The position numbers were made by a program, and so were the translations under genes. Under the pieces are notes generated by a model, which searched no databases, was not told where the DNA came from, and was given only the letters and a program-made list of their open reading frames with translations. From an uncultured Prevotellaceae bacterium (GTDB taxonomy: Bacteria; Bacteroidota; Bacteroidia; Bacteroidales; Bacteroidaceae): 64,000 nucleotides of DNA. This document shows positions 37,233 through 45,328 of the stretch, in pieces; positions within the stretch are counted from its first letter, which is position 1; each line of letters starts with the position of its first letter. The stretch covers positions 52,856-116,855 of the forward strand of contig ONMI01000014.1 in the NCBI GenBank assembly GCA_900318915.1, written 5' to 3'.

Positions 37233-39455
37233 ATGGAAACACTTAGATTTCAGGTAGTAGGCGAGGCCTTCAAGAAAAAGCCGCTCGCCGTGATAACACC
37301 CTGTGAGAGACCGGCAAGGTATTTCGGCTGCAAGGTCTTCAACCGCGAGAAAATGTACAAGTACCTGCCCAAGGACGTGTACGCCAAGATGATGGAGGTG
37401 ATGGACAATGGCGCGCGCCTCGACCGCGAGGTGGCCGATGCCGTGGCCGCCGGCATGAAGCAGTGGGCCATCGACTGCGGCGTGACGCACTATACCCATT
37501 GGTTCCAGCCGCTCACCGAGGGCACTGCCGAGAAGCACGACTCGTTTATCGAGCACGACGGAAAGGGCGGCATGGTCGAGGAGTTCACCGGCAAGCTGCT
37601 CGTGCAGCAGGAACCCGATGCGTCTTCTTTCCCCAGCGGAGGCATCCGCTCTACCTTCGAGGCACGAGGCTATTCGGCTTGGGACCCCACATCGCCGGTC
37701 TTCATCATCGACGATACACTCTGCATCCCCACGGTGTTTATCTCCTACACCGGCGAGGCGCTCGACTATAAGGCTCCGCTGCTGCGGGCCCTGCACGCCG
37801 TGAGCGTAGCAGCCACCGATGTGTGCCACTACTTCGACCCGAGTGTGAAAAAGGTGACATCGAACCTGGGTTGGGAGCAGGAGTATTTCCTCGTGGATGA
37901 GGGACTCTATTCGGCCCGTCCCGACCTGCTGCTCACCGGCCGCACACTGATGGGACACGACTCGGCCAAGAACCAGCAGATGGACGACCACTACTTCGGC
38001 GCCATACCCGAGCGGGTGGCGGCCTTTATGCGCGAACTGGAGATACAGGCTCTCGAACTGGGCATCCCCTGCAAGACACGCCACAACGAGGTGGCGCCCA
38101 ACCAGTTTGAACTGGCTCCCATCTACGAGGAGACCAACCTTGCCGTCGACCACAACATGCTGCTCATGTCGGTCATGAAGCGGGTGGCCCGCAAGCATGG
38201 CTTCCGTGTGCTGCTTCACGAAAAACCCTTCGCCGGCATCAACGGCAGCGGCAAGCACAACAACTGGAGCCTATCCACCGACAACGGCGTGCTCCTCCAT
38301 GCTCCTGGCAAGACGCCTGAGGCCAACCTGCGCTTCGCCACCTTCATTGTGGAGACATTGATGGGTGTGTGGCGGCACAACGGCCTGCTCAAGGCCAGCA
38401 TCATGAGCGCCACCAACGCCCACCGACTGGGCGCCAACGAGGCGCCGCCCGCCATCATCTCCTCGTTCCTCGGAAAGCAGGTGAGCGAGCTGCTCGACCA
38501 TATAGAGCATGCCGATGTGGCCGACATCCTGGCCATGGCCGGCAAGCAGGGACTGAAAATGGATATTCCCGAGATTCCCGAGCTCTTCATCGACAATACC
38601 GACCGCAACCGCACCTCGCCCTTCGCCTTCACCGGCAACCGCTTCGAGTTCCGCGCCGTAGGCTCCGAGGCCAACTGCGCCTCGGCCATGATAGCCCTCA
38701 ACTCGGCCGTGGCCGAAGCCCTCGTCTCGTTCAAACAGCGTGTCGACCGGAGAATAGCCGAAATATCCAAGAACACGGAGTTCTCCGACGGCCATCACAA
38801 CCCGGTGATGCACGCCATTATCGATGTGCTGCGCGAGGACATCAAGACCTGCAAACCCATCCGCTTCGACGGCAACGGCTATAGTGACGAATGGGTGGAG
38901 GAAGCTGCCCGCCGTGGCCTCGATGTGGAGAAGTCCTGTCCGAAAATCTTCGAGCGTTATCTCGACGACTCCAGCATCCGCATGTTTGAGAGTCTGGGTG
39001 TGATGACCCGCAAGGAACTGGAAGCCCGCAACGAAGTGAAGTGGGAGACCTATACGAAGAAAATACAGATTGAGGCCCGTGTGCTGGGCGACCTCTCGAT
39101 GAACCACATCATCCCCGTCGCCACGCGCTACCAGACGCAGCTCTTGCAAAACATCTGCAATATGGCTGCCGTATTCCCCGCCGACACAGCCGACAAACTC
39201 TCCGCCCGCAACAAGCAGATTATAGAGGAGATAGCTGAGCGCACGAGCGCTATCGAGAAGGGGGTGGACGATTTGGTGAATGCCCGCAAGGTGGCCAACA
39301 AGATAGAGGATGAGCACCAGAAGGCCGTGGCTTACCACGACACCGTGGAGCCGAAGCTCGATGACATACGCTATCAGATAGACAAGCTGGAGCTGATTGT
39401 CGACGATAGTCTCTGGCCACTACCGAAGTACCGCGAACTGCTGTTTATTAGATAA
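37233..39455 (+). CDS. glnN: Type III glutamine synthetase
   Basis: A 740-residue GSIII, the large glutamine synthetase typical of Bacteroides and its relatives, forming glutamine from glutamate, ammonia and ATP. Family blocks are visible: TPCERPARYFGC near the N-terminus, the nucleotide and metal segments KTRHNEVAPNQFE and NGSGKHNNWS, and the C-terminal helical part (NAHRLGANEAPPAI, then KSCPKIFERYLDDSS). It is about 10 residues longer than the B. fragilis enzyme (about 729). It closes the gltB-gltD-dapF-dapL-glnN operon and is followed by a hairpin. Confidence 0.97.
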   Translation: METLRFQVVGEAFKKKPLAVITPCERPARYFGCKVFNREKMYKYLPKDVYAKMMEVMDNGARLDREVADAVAAGMKQWAIDCGVTHYTHWFQPLTEGTAEKHDSFIEHDGKGGMVEEFTGKLLVQQEPDASSFPSGGIRSTFEARGYSAWDPTSPVFIIDDTLCIPTVFISYTGEALDYKAPLLRALHAVSVAATDVCHYFDPSVKKVTSNLGWEQEYFLVDEGLYSARPDLLLTGRTLMGHDSAKNQQMDDHYFGAIPERVAAFMRELEIQALELGIPCKTRHNEVAPNQFELAPIYEETNLAVDHNMLLMSVMKRVARKHGFRVLLHEKPFAGINGSGKHNNWSLSTDNGVLLHAPGKTPEANLRFATFIVETLMGVWRHNGLLKASIMSATNAHRLGANEAPPAIISSFLGKQVSELLDHIEHADVADILAMAGKQGLKMDIPEIPELFIDNTDRNRTSPFAFTGNRFEFRAVGSEANCASAMIALNSAVAEALVSFKQRVDRRIAEISKNTEFSDGHHNPVMHAIIDVLREDIKTCKPIRFDGNGYSDEWVEEAARRGLDVEKSCPKIFERYLDDSSIRMFESLGVMTRKELEARNEVKWETYTKKIQIEARVLGDLSMNHIIPVATRYQTQLLQNICNMAAVFPADTADKLSARNKQIIEEIAERTSAIEKGVDDLVNARKVANKIEDEHQKAVAYHDTVEPKLDDIRYQIDKLELIVDDSLWPLPKYRELLFIR

Positions 39456-39476
39456 ACCGCTATTGACGTAGATGCG

Positions 39477-39508
39477 AAGAGGGGACTCAAAATATTGAGC
39501 CCCCTCTT
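39477..39508. terminator. Terminator after glnN, possibly bidirectional
   Basis: A 14-bp stem with one mismatch (39477-39490 with 39495-39508), followed on the plus strand by GATGTTTTC. It lies between convergent genes. Confidence 0.75.
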
Positions 39509-39530
39509 GATGTTTTCTGCCGGTAGTCAC

Positions 39531-40637
39531 TTACTTGCTCATCAGTTTTTCAATCGATGCGATTACGTTGTCGGGCAGCGCGGGAACGCCCTTCTGCCGT
39601 TCATATTCCTTCAGGTCCTCATACGTCATATTCACCTTGTTGTCGCGCTTTTTCTCTTTCAGTTCCTGCTTGGTCACATAGGCGCGGTCGGTGGCGAAGA
39701 CCTCTACCCAAATGCGGGTGTGTACGAATTTCTTGTCTATCTTGCTGTACCGGTCATAGTCCACATGAACCTGTTTCGACACGAAGTCGGCCACACCGCA
39801 GTGGCCGTCATCGTCGATGTTGTAGACCATGTATCGGGTCGACACGCGGTTCTTCTCTTTTTCCTTCTTTTCCTCCCGCTTCTTAGCCTGCTTTTCAGAG
39901 TCGTTGTCGGCATGGTAGAGGTTGTTGTACACCTCATTGTCGATGGAGAGTCGGCGCTGGTGGTCGTTGAGGTCGTCCACCATATAGCCCACGATGCTGT
40001 CATTGTATTTTATGCTCTTTCGGGTATCGGTTTCCTGCTTTAGGGTGAATTTGCCCCGTTTCTCGCTGGTGCCTAAGCACAGGTTCTGTGTGCTCAGGTC
40101 GGAGTAGCTGCTGAAAAGTCCGCCCAACAGCTTGTCGAGGGTGAACTTCAGGATGCCGAATTCCGCCTTGGAGAAGTGGTCGTGGCTCGCCGACACACTC
40201 TTCTTCCGGATGTTGTACTCATTGTCGGTCACACCGGAACGGTAGTATACCAGGGTGTCGTCTTTCATGTATATCACGCGGTAGTAGGTCTGCACGTAGA
40301 TTTGCTCTTTCTTGCTCACGGTCACCTCGGGCAGTTCGAAACTGCCGTCCTGCAGCACGATGCGGCCGTCTTGCGGCAGCGAGCTCACCGTCACCACCTG
40401 CGGACTGAAGGCCACATGGGTGATGCTGATGCTGCGGGCTCCGCCCACGTCGGCCAGGAAGCCTTGCAGGTCGGTGGTGCCGATAATCTTGCCGTTGTCG
40501 GCATTGGCCACGCTGGCGTAGCCCACGGGGTTGCCTTCGGTGTCAACGGTCTGTATCTTTTGTGCCTGAGCGCCAACAGCGGTCAGGAGAAGGATGGCGA
40601 GCAGCAGGATGCTGTTACAGAGTCTTCTGATTTTCAT
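39531..40637 (-). CDS. Exported protein with carboxypeptidase-like regulatory domain
   Basis: A 368-residue protein with a signal peptide (residues 1-25, ending QAQ). Residues about 27-105 resemble the carboxypeptidase regulatory-like (TonB-receptor plug-associated) Ig fold: VDTEGNPVGYASV and TTDLQGFLADV. The rest, including VYYRSGVTDNEYN, a charged Lys/Glu-rich stretch near 250-265 (KQAKKREEKKEKEKN) and a C-terminal DNVIASIEKLMSK, matches nothing I know. It has its own -7 box and is flanked by the glnN terminator and a candidate RNA gene. Its function is unknown; an envelope location is likely. Confidence 0.7.
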   Translation of the reverse strand: MKIRRLCNSILLLAILLLTAVGAQAQKIQTVDTEGNPVGYASVANADNGKIIGTTDLQGFLADVGGARSISITHVAFSPQVVTVSSLPQDGRIVLQDGSFELPEVTVSKKEQIYVQTYYRVIYMKDDTLVYYRSGVTDNEYNIRKKSVSASHDHFSKAEFGILKFTLDKLLGGLFSSYSDLSTQNLCLGTSEKRGKFTLKQETDTRKSIKYNDSIVGYMVDDLNDHQRRLSIDNEVYNNLYHADNDSEKQAKKREEKKEKEKNRVSTRYMVYNIDDDGHCGVADFVSKQVHVDYDRYSKIDKKFVHTRIWVEVFATDRAYVTKQELKEKKRDNKVNMTYEDLKEYERQKGVPALPDNVIASIEKLMSK

Positions 40638-40669
40638 GTTTTATGCGGGTGTTAGTTGTTTTCTTCGTG

Positions 40670-40677
40670 CAAATGTA
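40670..40677 (-). promoter_or_regulatory. Probable -7 element for the 368-residue protein
   Basis: Minus-strand TACATTTG followed by C, 33 nt before the start codon. No TTTG at the normal distance. It lies downstream of a minus-strand terminator, so the gene has its own transcript. Confidence 0.5.
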
Positions 40678-40709
40678 GTGAAAAAAATGCACATTTGGCT
40701 CAGTGTGCC

Positions 40710-41020
40710 GTTTTTTTTACAAAAAAGGCCGCTCCCCGGCAGGAGCGGCCACATGAATGGTGTATTTACGGCCCGAAGGCCTTTTTTCGTAAGTATAGGC
40801 ATCCTCTGCACCCTCTGCATGGGATAGTAAGCCGTTTTTATCGTCATCCTGACATCTTTTCCCTTATATGGAAACGGAAATGGCCGGTCTGAAAACAACA
40901 TGCCCGAAGGCACGTTCAGAGAGGAAGTAAGACCGGCTTGGTCCGTCTGTCTTTTTCAGCTATGTTTTGGCTTTTTTCAGCCTTGTCTTTCTGTTATAGG
41001 AGCCCATCTCTATGTTCCCC
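40710..41020 (-). ncRNA. Candidate independent noncoding RNA
   Basis: The 568-nt gap 40638-41205 contains a minus-strand unit with a TACCTTTG-C box at 41026-41033, another TATATTTG-C box at 41098-41105, about 300 nt of structured sequence, and a good terminator at 40727-40750 followed by T runs. Folding by eye gives GCCGGTCT pairing with AGACCGGC around a GTGCC-TTCG-GGCAT hairpin (about 40885-40945), plus GGCT/AGCC and GGCC-TTCG-GGCC hairpins. The only frames in it are unlike protein. It does not show the landmarks of tmRNA, RNase P or SRP RNA that I know. Boundaries are approximate. Confidence 0.45.
40727..40750 (-). terminator. Minus-strand terminator ending the candidate RNA
   Basis: A perfect 9-bp stem (40727-40735 with 40742-40750), then TTTTTTG on the minus strand. 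No annotated protein gene lies directly upstream of it on that strand. Confidence 0.8.
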
Positions 41021-41153
41021 GTTTGCAAAGGTATGCAGATGCTGCGCAGTCTTTTTGCGCAGTCATTTTTTTATTTTCCCTACGCCATCACAATATGCAA
41101 ATATAGGGTTAAAAAAGCTTCCGAAATGCGAATTAAGGAGTTTTAACAATAAA

Positions 41154-41183
41154 AATCGCGGAGCCACCGAAGGCCCCGCGATT
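41154..41183 (-). terminator. Terminator of the 966-residue secreted protein gene
   Basis: AATCGCGG (41154-41161) pairs with CCGCGATT (41176-41183), closed by a further GGCC/GGCC-like top. On the minus strand it is followed by TTTTATTG. Confidence 0.8.
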
Positions 41184-41205
41184 ATTATTGGGTAGTGCCC
41201 GTGGG

Positions 41206-44106
41206 TTAGAGGGCAATCTTGCGAACTTTCACACCTTGGGCGGTGAAGATCTTCACCATCACCACGCCGCTGAGTCCTTGGGTGGGCAGGGTGGCCTGCT
41301 GGCCGGCGGTGTGCCATGCGCCGCACAGGGTGCCGGCGGCATCGTAGAGCTCCACACGCTGCAGGTCCTCATCGGCCTGGACGTACAGACTGCCGTTGGC
41401 GGCCTTCACGCTCACCTGGCTGTTGTCGGCCAGCTGGAGCACGCGGCTGAACTCGCCGGTCACTTTGACCGACTTAATCTTCAGCGTGTAGAAAGGACCG
41501 TAGTAATAATTGTCCTGGTCTTCAGGGTTGGTGTTGGTGCGCAGACCCAGGTAGAAGTCCTGGTCGGCTTCCACGGCCGGCAGGGTGAAGGTCAGGGTCT
41601 TCGTGCCGCGGCCGTCGCTGGCGAGCAGCGCCATCTCGTCGGGGTTGTTCACCTCGCCGCCATACAGGTTCACGGCCAGGGTGTCGGCATCGCTGGTCAG
41701 CTCATACTCCACCTCGATGGTGACACCGCCGAGAGCGGGCGTGAGGTGCAGCTTGGGTGATACGAGCATGCCCTCGAAGTAGTTCCAGGCGTCGTCCTCG
41801 GTGCGGTTCACGCTCAGTGCGTCGCCGTCGATGCGCCACTGCGTGAAGTTGCGTGCGGCGGCGTTGTAGCAGGTCCACTGGGCTGAGTCGGCTGCAAGGC
41901 TGGTGCACTCATAGGGCAATTCGATTCCCGGCTCCACAGCCTTGATGCTGATGCCGTCGATATGCGTCTCGCCATTGTTGGGCATGCTGTAGTTGTGGAA
42001 TCCCAGGTAGTAGTTGCCTTCCTCGCTGACGGTGAAGCGGTTCACATGCTTCCGGTAGGCGGGACGTGAGATGTCGATGTCGTCATATTTTGCCATCTGC
42101 TGGGTCATGGCCTCAGGGGTGCGCTCATTGCCCAGCATCACCTCATAGCTCTGGTTGTACTCCTCGCCCGAGAAGTAGGTGCGGCCGCGGTGGAAGAAAC
42201 TCAGCTCATATTCGCCGGCGGGCATGTGGATGGCCTCGGAGTAGGCCCAGTCGTTGCTCGGGTTGCCCTGGTAGTTGGTGTGCTTCAGGTCTTTTTCGCC
42301 GTCGTAGCAGAAGTAGAAGTCTTCGATGTTCCAAGCAGAGCTGCCGCTCTCGTCCTCGCGGGTGAAGCTCCACTGCTGGTTGCGGCTGTCGTCGTTGAAG
42401 GCGTAGTCGTAGGGCAGTTCCTGGGCACCGTAGTGCTCGATGTACTGTCCGAGGGCCATGTCGTTCTGGGTGTCTTCGCCGATGGCGGTGATGACCTGTC
42501 CCACAAGCTGGTAGCCCTGTCCGGGTGTGGAGATGTCGGCCTCCTGCTCGAAGGTGTAGTAGAGGGTGTCGCCGGGCTGCACCTCTTCGGCCACCGTCTC
42601 TTCTACCTCAGCGGGTTCGCCGTATACGTTGCCCTGGCCGTTGTTGGTCACGGGGTAGCAGAAGTATTTCACGGTGATGTCTTTCTGCGGGGTCAGGCCG
42701 TGGTTCACATAGGAGAGGGTCACCTTCGAGGTGGTCTTGTCGTAGCCGCTCTCGGTGTCGAAGGTGGTCTGGTTGATGCACAGGTCTTCCTCATCGTCTA
42801 TCTTGATGTTGTCTATCACAATCTGGCTGCCCTGGCCGGTGGTGCGGAAGGCGAAGTAGTAGACCCCGTCTTCGGGCACGTTGATGAGCTTGTAGCCGTT
42901 CAGCCAGCCGGTGTTGGTCACTTGCTTCTCGAAGAGCTGCTCGCTGAGACCATCTGCCGAGGGCTGGGTGCCGCAGAGCAGCTCCAGGGTCACGTTGCCG
43001 GCATTGAGGGCGGCATAGTAGAACGACACGCGGTGGCGGCCCTTGGGCATCTGGATGGCAGGCAGCACAAGGTAGTCGTTGTGTGAGCTGTAGCCGTCGG
43101 GCGAGGCAGCCACGGCGTTGCCGTCGGTGAGCGAGCCGAACAGCCACGAGGCACCGTCGCCGTTGGCGTCGATGGTGGCGAAGAGGCTGTTGTCGCCGTC
43201 CAGACCGTTGTGGTAGGGGAAGGCGAGGGGCTCGTAGAAGGTGACCATGGTCTCCACCATGTCGTTGGCCTCATTTCCGTCGCCTTCCATCTCCACCCAC
43301 ACACCGAGCGGACCGGTAGTGGCCTCGGTGGGGCGGAAGGTACCCTCGAAGGTATAGTCCACCGACTGTCCGGCGGCCAGGGTGCCTTCGTAGGTCTCCT
43401 TCACCTCATTGCCGTCGGCATTGTAGCAGAACACGGGGTTCTGGGCGTCGAAGGGCGACACGTTGGTGAACCGTGCCGTGACGGTCACGTCCTGGCCGAT
43501 GGCCATCTTGTCGGTGGCCGGTGAGAGAATCTTGGAGGCAGCCACGTCGAGCACGGCGGGACGGAAGCAGATATTGCGCAGATAAATGGAGCCGTAGTCG
43601 AACCAGTCGCCCAGATAGCTGGCGGTGATGTTCAGGCTGGCGGGGCCTTTTGCGGTGAACGAGAAGAACGAGCTGGTGAAGTCGCCGCTCGGCTGGAGCT
43701 CCACTTCGCCCAGGTTTTCGGTGGTGCCGTCGGTATAAGTGGCTTTGAAGGAAAGCTTGCTGGCCGAATTGGCGCTGAGGGCATACTCAAAGCTGCAGGT
43801 TACGCCCTCGTCGACGGGGAAGTTGATGGTTTTCACACCAAGGTCGCCCATCCAGTTGGTCGACTTGCCGCTCATCACAAACGAATGGGTCGTGGCGTCG
43901 TACATCCAGCCCATTCCCCAGAAGGATTCGGCAATAAAATCGTTTTGGCAGGTCTCGTCGCTCCACTCATAGGGGTAGGGGAGCATGTTCTCGTCGGCAG
44001 CAATGCGTGCCGGTGTCTCTGCTGTCTGTGCGGGAATGGTTGTCGATGCCCAGCACAGACCGGCCGCTACGGCCAGAGAGACACTCAAGAGGGTAGTCTT
44101 TTTCAT
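41206..44106 (-). CDS. Large secreted choice-of-anchor J protein with T9SS sorting domain
   Basis: A 966-residue protein with a signal peptide (MKKTTLLSVSLAVAAGLCWA). Modules seen: an N-terminal beta-sandwich (about 45-185), CARDB-like Ig segments (ASKILSPATDKMAIGQDVTV near 190; a second near 450), and choice-of-anchor J jelly-rolls (LAFPYHNGLDGDN, ELPYDYAFNDDSRNQQW, ELPYECTSLAADSAQW). The tail (VELYDAAGTLCGAW, GVVMVKIFT, VRKIAL) is a T9SS-type sorting domain. It resembles the 2.4-14 kb secreted proteins in plan, not in detail. It is a one-gene unit between a perfect promoter and a terminator; its ligand is unknown. Confidence 0.82.
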   Translation of the reverse strand: MKKTTLLSVSLAVAAGLCWASTTIPAQTAETPARIAADENMLPYPYEWSDETCQNDFIAESFWGMGWMYDATTHSFVMSGKSTNWMGDLGVKTINFPVDEGVTCSFEYALSANSASKLSFKATYTDGTTENLGEVELQPSGDFTSSFFSFTAKGPASLNITASYLGDWFDYGSIYLRNICFRPAVLDVAASKILSPATDKMAIGQDVTVTARFTNVSPFDAQNPVFCYNADGNEVKETYEGTLAAGQSVDYTFEGTFRPTEATTGPLGVWVEMEGDGNEANDMVETMVTFYEPLAFPYHNGLDGDNSLFATIDANGDGASWLFGSLTDGNAVAASPDGYSSHNDYLVLPAIQMPKGRHRVSFYYAALNAGNVTLELLCGTQPSADGLSEQLFEKQVTNTGWLNGYKLINVPEDGVYYFAFRTTGQGSQIVIDNIKIDDEEDLCINQTTFDTESGYDKTTSKVTLSYVNHGLTPQKDITVKYFCYPVTNNGQGNVYGEPAEVEETVAEEVQPGDTLYYTFEQEADISTPGQGYQLVGQVITAIGEDTQNDMALGQYIEHYGAQELPYDYAFNDDSRNQQWSFTREDESGSSAWNIEDFYFCYDGEKDLKHTNYQGNPSNDWAYSEAIHMPAGEYELSFFHRGRTYFSGEEYNQSYEVMLGNERTPEAMTQQMAKYDDIDISRPAYRKHVNRFTVSEEGNYYLGFHNYSMPNNGETHIDGISIKAVEPGIELPYECTSLAADSAQWTCYNAAARNFTQWRIDGDALSVNRTEDDAWNYFEGMLVSPKLHLTPALGGVTIEVEYELTSDADTLAVNLYGGEVNNPDEMALLASDGRGTKTLTFTLPAVEADQDFYLGLRTNTNPEDQDNYYYGPFYTLKIKSVKVTGEFSRVLQLADNSQVSVKAANGSLYVQADEDLQRVELYDAAGTLCGAWHTAGQQATLPTQGLSGVVMVKIFTAQGVKVRKIAL

Positions 44107-44143
44107 GTTGTTGTGTTAAGTAGTTCTTTGGTTAAAAACGCTG

Positions 44144-44175
44144 CAAAAGTACACCAACTTTTTTGTATGTACAAA
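44144..44175 (-). promoter_or_regulatory. Bacteroidota promoter of the 966-residue secreted protein
   Basis: Minus-strand TTTG (44172-44175), 20 nt, then TACTTTTG (44144-44151), 37 nt before the start codon. Confidence 0.82.
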
Positions 44176-44212
44176 AACTGTCTCCGTTTTCTTCACTTTT
44201 GTCTATAAAAAA

Positions 44213-44236
44213 ACCGCAAGCTTAGGGGCCTGCGGT
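44213..44236 (-). terminator. Terminator of the cupin gene
   Basis: ACCGCA (44213-44218) pairs with TGCGGT (44231-44236), followed by seven T on the minus strand. Confidence 0.7.
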
Positions 44237-44275
44237 CTCGTCTTATGTTTGTGGTCGTTCCCACTACGTCTGGAT

Positions 44276-44731
44276 TTACTCCCAGGTAAGCGCCTCCTGC
44301 AGGATGTTGCCGTCGGTCATGGGACTGTCGGCCTCGGTGAAGGCGTTGGCCTTGTACTGCACGCACAGCATGGTGAGGTTCTCGCTGCCGGTGTTCTTCA
44401 GCGCGCGCTTGCCCTCGGGCGACACACGCACGATGCTGCCCTCGCTCACGGCAAATATCTCACCGTCTACCTGATACTGGCCCTCGCCCTTCAGGATGAA
44501 GTAGAGCTCCTCGTGGGTCTTGTGGGTGTGCAGGAAACCGCTGTCCTGACCCGGAACGAGAGTCTGGAAACTGAACTCGCAACCGGTGGCGCCCAGGGCC
44601 TGACCGCCGAACACCTTGCCTTTGAGCACGGTGGGTCCCATGGGAAGCTCGTGCTCTATAATCTCGTCTATACGGCCCACGCTCACAGCGCAGTAGTTCT
44701 TGCCACTCTTAATCGTTTCAATAGTCTTCAT
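44276..44731 (-). CDS. Cupin-domain protein
   Basis: A 151-residue single-domain cupin. The first cupin motif is good (FLHTHKTHEELYFILKGEG, supplying His, His and Glu). In the second motif (GSIVRVSPEGKRALKN) the usual metal-binding histidine is missing, so metal binding may be altered. Such stand-alone cupins may be isomerases, dioxygenases or ligand sensors; nothing narrows the choice here. It is divergent from an HxlR-type regulator, and its promoter carries a clear inverted repeat, so I infer that the regulator controls it in response to a small molecule or reactive species. Confidence 0.78.
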   Translation of the reverse strand: MKTIETIKSGKNYCAVSVGRIDEIIEHELPMGPTVLKGKVFGGQALGATGCEFSFQTLVPGQDSGFLHTHKTHEELYFILKGEGQYQVDGEIFAVSEGSIVRVSPEGKRALKNTGSENLTMLCVQYKANAFTEADSPMTDGNILQEALTWE

Positions 44732-44790
44732 AATGCTTTTTATAAATTAATGTGTAAATGTTTTTTTACTGTCTTTTTCCAATTGCACTA

Positions 44791-44822
44791 CAAAGATAAG
44801 CATTCTGTTGCTTATTTGCAAG
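44791..44822 (-). promoter_or_regulatory. Cupin promoter
   Basis: Minus-strand CTTG (44819-44822), 20 nt, then TATCTTTG (44791-44798), about 60 nt before the cupin start. The inverted repeat at 44796-44815 fills the space between the boxes. Confidence 0.6.
44796..44815. promoter_or_regulatory. Inverted repeat in the cupin promoter (probable operator)
   Basis: ATAAGCA, six nt, TGCTTAT: perfect 7-bp arms lying exactly between the two promoter elements. A dimeric winged-helix repressor bound here would block RNA polymerase. Confidence 0.55.
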
Positions 44823-44837
44823 AACATGCTTTTTTGT

Positions 44838-44850
44838 AAGTAAGTTACTT
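44838..44850. promoter_or_regulatory. Palindrome in the cupin-hxlR intergenic region
   Basis: AAGTAA-G-TTACTT, perfect 6-bp arms, midway between the two divergent promoters. It is a second candidate operator, of a sequence different from the first. Confidence 0.45.
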
Positions 44851-44911
44851 TTTGGTTTGAAATGCTGATATACAGCGGTTTATTGTAAATTAGGTTAATA
44901 AAGATTAACTT

Positions 44912-44943
44912 TTTGGATTTTCACCCGTTTTTGTGTAAGTTTG
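44912..44943 (+). promoter_or_regulatory. Promoter of the HxlR regulator
   Basis: TTTG (44912-44915), 20 nt, then TAAGTTTG (44936-44943). The -7 box ends only 4 nt before the ATG at 44948, which predicts an almost leaderless mRNA. Confidence 0.75.
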
Positions 44944-44947
44944 CAGC

Positions 44948-45301
44948 ATGAAAGAGATGTTGGCCGAGTATATGGCCTGCCCCATTCGCCATGTAATCGA
45001 CAAGTTTGGCGACAAGTGGTCGTTGCTGGTGCTCTACAGCCTGTGGCGCAGCGACGGTGGTGTGATGCGCTACAGCGAGCTGCACCGCCTTATGGTAGAC
45101 TGCTCGCAGAAAATGCTGTCGCAGACATTGAAAAAATTGGAACGCAACCATCTCGTTTCACGCAAACAGTACCCCGAGGTGCCCCCGCGGGTGGAATATG
45201 CGCTCACCGACCTTGGCAAATCGCTCATGCCCAGTATTTCCTCATTGGTTGATTGGAGTCTGGAGCATTTCAGCGATGTGACCGATGCTAAAAGAATCTG
45301 A
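44948..45301 (+). CDS. HxlR-family winged-helix transcriptional regulator
   Basis: A 117-residue MarR/HxlR-type regulator. It opens MKEMLAEYMACPIRHVIDKF; the cysteine before Pro matches the conserved N-terminal Cys that senses thiol stress in HypR and YodB. DKWSLLVLYSL, MRYSELHRLM and the wing QYPEVPPRVEYALT are all present. The gene is divergent from the cupin gene and has a near-leaderless promoter. Two palindromes in the shared region suit a dimer. Control of the cupin and of itself is inferred. The T9SS Plug gene follows in the same direction after 27 nt and may be co-transcribed. Confidence 0.88.
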   Translation: MKEMLAEYMACPIRHVIDKFGDKWSLLVLYSLWRSDGGVMRYSELHRLMVDCSQKMLSQTLKKLERNHLVSRKQYPEVPPRVEYALTDLGKSLMPSISSLVDWSLEHFSDVTDAKRI

Positions 45302-45328
45302 AGAGAAACGACAGAAACAAAAGTATAG

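Noticed and set aside
40641-40913. A 90-codon minus-strand frame in the candidate RNA interval
   Set aside because: It runs straight through the terminator hairpin and the next promoter, and its composition is not protein-like.
40710-41020. tmRNA, RNase P RNA or SRP RNA as identity of the candidate RNA
   Set aside because: The conserved cores that I know for each are not present. 6S RNA could not be shown or excluded by eye.
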